A stretch of 15,868 bases of DNA, taken from the NCBI GenBank assembly GCA_040079635.1, contig JBEBJY010000063.1, positions 1-15,868 of the forward strand, in the 5' to 3' direction. Position 1 is the stretch's first letter. Every line of letters starts with the position of its first letter. This stretch comes from Aalborgiella sp040079635 (GTDB lineage Bacteria; Pseudomonadota; Gammaproteobacteria; Burkholderiales; Burkholderiaceae_C). Of this stretch, positions 14,057-15,868 are shown piece by piece. Both the position numbers and the translations under genes were made by a program. The notes beneath the pieces were generated by a model. It was not told the DNA's origin. It did no database searches and was given only the letters and a program-made list of their open reading frames with translations.

Positions 14057-15868
14057 TTAAGCAATTTTGAATCGAGAAACCGACTCACGCAATTCATTCG
14101 CCATTTGAGAAAGTTCTCGTACCTGCTGCGCTGTAGCTCGCGTACCTTCACCAGTTTGCTCAGTAACTGCAAAAATGTGCTGGATGTTATTAGCTACCGC
14201 ATTTGCTGATGTTGCCTCTGCAGAAGTAGCGCTTGAAATTTGCTCAATCAATTCCGCCAATCGACGAGAAACTTTATCAATCTCAGTCAACGCTGTACCC
14301 GCTGTGTCTGACAACTTAGCCCCTTCAACCACACCGTGTGTCGAGCGCTCCATCGCAGCCACAGCATCTTGCGTATCCGTTTGAATGGCTTTAACCAAAG
14401 ATGAAATCTGACGAGTCGCATCAGCTGAGCGCTCTGCCAAACGTTGCACCTCTTCCGCAACCACCGAGAAGCCTCGCCCTGCTTCACCGGCAGATGCTGC
14501 TTGAATAGTCGCATTCAACGCCAAAACGTTGGTTTGCTCAGTAATGTCAGAAATCAGCTCTGTAATTTCACCAATCTCTTGTGACGATTCACCTAATCGT
14601 TTGATACGTTTAGATGTTTCTTGAATTTGATCGCGAATGGAATTCATACCACCAATCGCATTTTGCACCGCAGACAAACCAGACTCCGCAGCAACCAACG
14701 ACTGACGCGCCACCAAAGCGGAGTCTTGCGCTTGAACGGAGACCTTGTTAATGCGACCAGCCATATCCAGTACAGATTGACCAGTTTCGCGAATCTCGCG
14801 CAGCTGCTCAGTTGAAGCTGCAAGCAATTCGGTGGAAGTATTCTCAACCTGCGCAGTGGTTTGCGCCACACGACTAGCCGTGTTTTGCACGTTACCTACG
14901 AGTAAACGTAATTCCTCAACTGTATAGTTCACCGAGTCAGCAATAGCACCTGTAATATCTTCCGTGACAGTGGTTTCTTGCGTCAAATCGCCTTCAGCGA
15001 CTGCTTGCAACTCATTCATCAAGCGCAAAATAGCGGCTTGGTTACCATCATTCACTCTCTTAGCCTGTAGCTCTTGGCTTTCAGCTGTTAATCGCTGTGC
15101 TTGCGCAACGCTTTGTTGACGCTTGCTATCTTGCAACTGCACGTAAGCCAAACCTGCAGCACACAACAAAGCAAACAATGTAGATGCTATCAGCGCCGCA
15201 ATCGAACCAGCGCTCAAACCGGAGTCAGTTGATAACTTGCCCTGCAGATCTTCTAAGTTTCTACGCAATGGCTCACTGTCCGCCAAAATTGAAACTTGTG
15301 CTTCACGCGCAGAAACAATTCCCTGCAAGTTACCCAAAATAGCGCCAGCCTGCACACGCGTTTGCTCGTACAACTTTGTCAAAGCATCTAAACGCTCTAG
15401 TGTCTGCGTATCTTTGGTGCCTGACAATCGCAGTTCAGCACTGCCTGATTGCAAACCTTGCGTGATTTCTTTGAATGAATTCAAATCTTTACCCAGCAAG
15501 AAAACAGCCTCAGGATTAACACCTTCCATCGTCAAAAACTCGTTTGCCGACTTACCAATACGCTGAGTCAACATAACCAGCTGGCCAGCTGCAGAAATTT
15601 CAGTAGGTGCTGCATTTTGTTGAAGCTTCAGTGAAGACACTGTTTCAGCAATTTCAAGCAAATCAGACGATTGCCTGTTGATCGTACGTAACGCAGTACC
15701 CACCTGCGTCAAAATTTTCTGTTGTCCGATAACAGTTTTAGCATTTTTCTCAGCGCGCTCCATCAGTGGAGAAATCAGGTCAACACTTACTTGCGCCTCT
15801 ACGGGCACAGCATCTATACGCATCTGCTCATCACCAGATTTCAAAGCACGCACTGATTTAGCCAGCAC
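14057..15868 (-). CDS. pilJ: PilJ, type IV pilus methyl-accepting chemotaxis protein, 5' end missing
   Basis: PilJ is the inner-membrane receptor feeding the ChpA kinase. The frame is open at the window edge; the GTG there is not a credible start, and about 80 or more residues including the first membrane helix should lie outside. In the visible 603 residues the periplasmic PilJ domain has MLTQRIGKSA near 99-108. The second membrane helix is at about 221-243 (SIAALIASTLFALLCAAGLA), followed by a HAMP-like region (about 278-325) and the long signalling coiled coil. The CheA/CheW-contacting hairpin tip, TNVLALNATIQAASAGEAGR, is at about 446-465. The C-terminus ends SVSRFKIA without a CheR-docking pentapeptide. 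chpA starts 59 bases downstream on the same strand, the usual pilGHIJ-chpA order, so pilI would be expected just beyond the right edge. Confidence 0.96.
   Translation of the reverse strand: MLAKSVRALKSGDEQMRIDAVPVEAQVSVDLISPLMERAEKNAKTVIGQQKILTQVGTALRTINRQSSDLLEIAETVSSLKLQQNAAPTEISAAGQLVMLTQRIGKSANEFLTMEGVNPEAVFLLGKDLNSFKEITQGLQSGSAELRLSGTKDTQTLERLDALTKLYEQTRVQAGAILGNLQGIVSAREAQVSILADSEPLRRNLEDLQGKLSTDSGLSAGSIAALIASTLFALLCAAGLAYVQLQDSKRQQSVAQAQRLTAESQELQAKRVNDGNQAAILRLMNELQAVAEGDLTQETTVTEDITGAIADSVNYTVEELRLLVGNVQNTASRVAQTTAQVENTSTELLAASTEQLREIRETGQSVLDMAGRINKVSVQAQDSALVARQSLVAAESGLSAVQNAIGGMNSIRDQIQETSKRIKRLGESSQEIGEITELISDITEQTNVLALNATIQAASAGEAGRGFSVVAEEVQRLAERSADATRQISSLVKAIQTDTQDAVAAMERSTHGVVEGAKLSDTAGTALTEIDKVSRRLAELIEQISSATSAEATSANAVANNIQHIFAVTEQTGEGTRATAQQVRELSQMANELRESVSRFKIA

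Noticed and set aside
13283..14172. Short frames on both strands around the chpA start
   Set aside because: They overlap the chpA N-terminus or the pilJ C-terminus in other phases and show no protein-family features.

Overview
The window looks like chromosomal DNA of a betaproteobacterium, most likely of the order Burkholderiales and probably family Comamonadaceae. I infer this from gene order and protein similarity recalled from memory (pilJ-chpA, a photolyase, yqgE-ruvX-pyrR-pyrB-pyrC'-plsC) and from a short GCTAT-N7-ATAGC repeat. No rRNA or other decisive taxonomic marker is present, and genus cannot be told.

Layout from left to right. Bases 2-610 (+) hold the 3' part of a very AT-rich gene resembling DUF2971 proteins; its true start lies outside the window. 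It converges on an MFS transporter gene (668-1894, -). A pair of dRS3-like palindromes (1921-1986) separates the transporter from a compact minus-strand run: yqgE, ruvX, pyrR, pyrB, a dihydroorotase-like gene (pyrC') and plsC (6709 down to 1996). Junctions are tight: yqgE/ruvX overlap as ATGA, ruvX/pyrR overlap as TGATG, and later gaps are about 20-55 bases. A class I CPD photolyase gene (6744-8222, +) runs divergently from yqgE with only 34 bases between them. Finally, minus-strand chpA (8268-13997) follows pilJ (14057 to the right edge, 5' end missing), the distal part of a type IV pilus chemosensory operon.

How the genes work together. PyrB makes carbamoyl-aspartate in pyrimidine synthesis. 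The neighbouring dihydroorotase homologue has lost its metal-binding HxH and other catalytic residues, so it is probably a structural partner of PyrB, as known for Pseudomonas PyrC', and not an enzyme. PyrR is a pyrimidine-responsive regulator or UPRTase-family protein. RuvX and YqgE are conserved co-operonic proteins. PlsC makes phosphatidic acid. PilJ and ChpA are the receptor and the histidine kinase of the Pil-Chp pathway controlling twitching motility and surface sensing.

Most of the window is ordinary core chromosome. The points worth attention are the short palindromic elements embedded in coding sequence, in the same frame in plsC and pyrC'; the catalytically degenerate PyrC'; tandem AAAACAGCAT decamers before pyrB with a related copy before pyrC'; the dRS3-like pair; and the AT-rich gene at the left edge, which may mark the start of an accessory region beyond the window. 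I do not see a complete novel system inside these bases. No tRNA, rRNA, CRISPR array, transposase or integrase was recognised, and no gene-free stretch exceeds about 100 bases.
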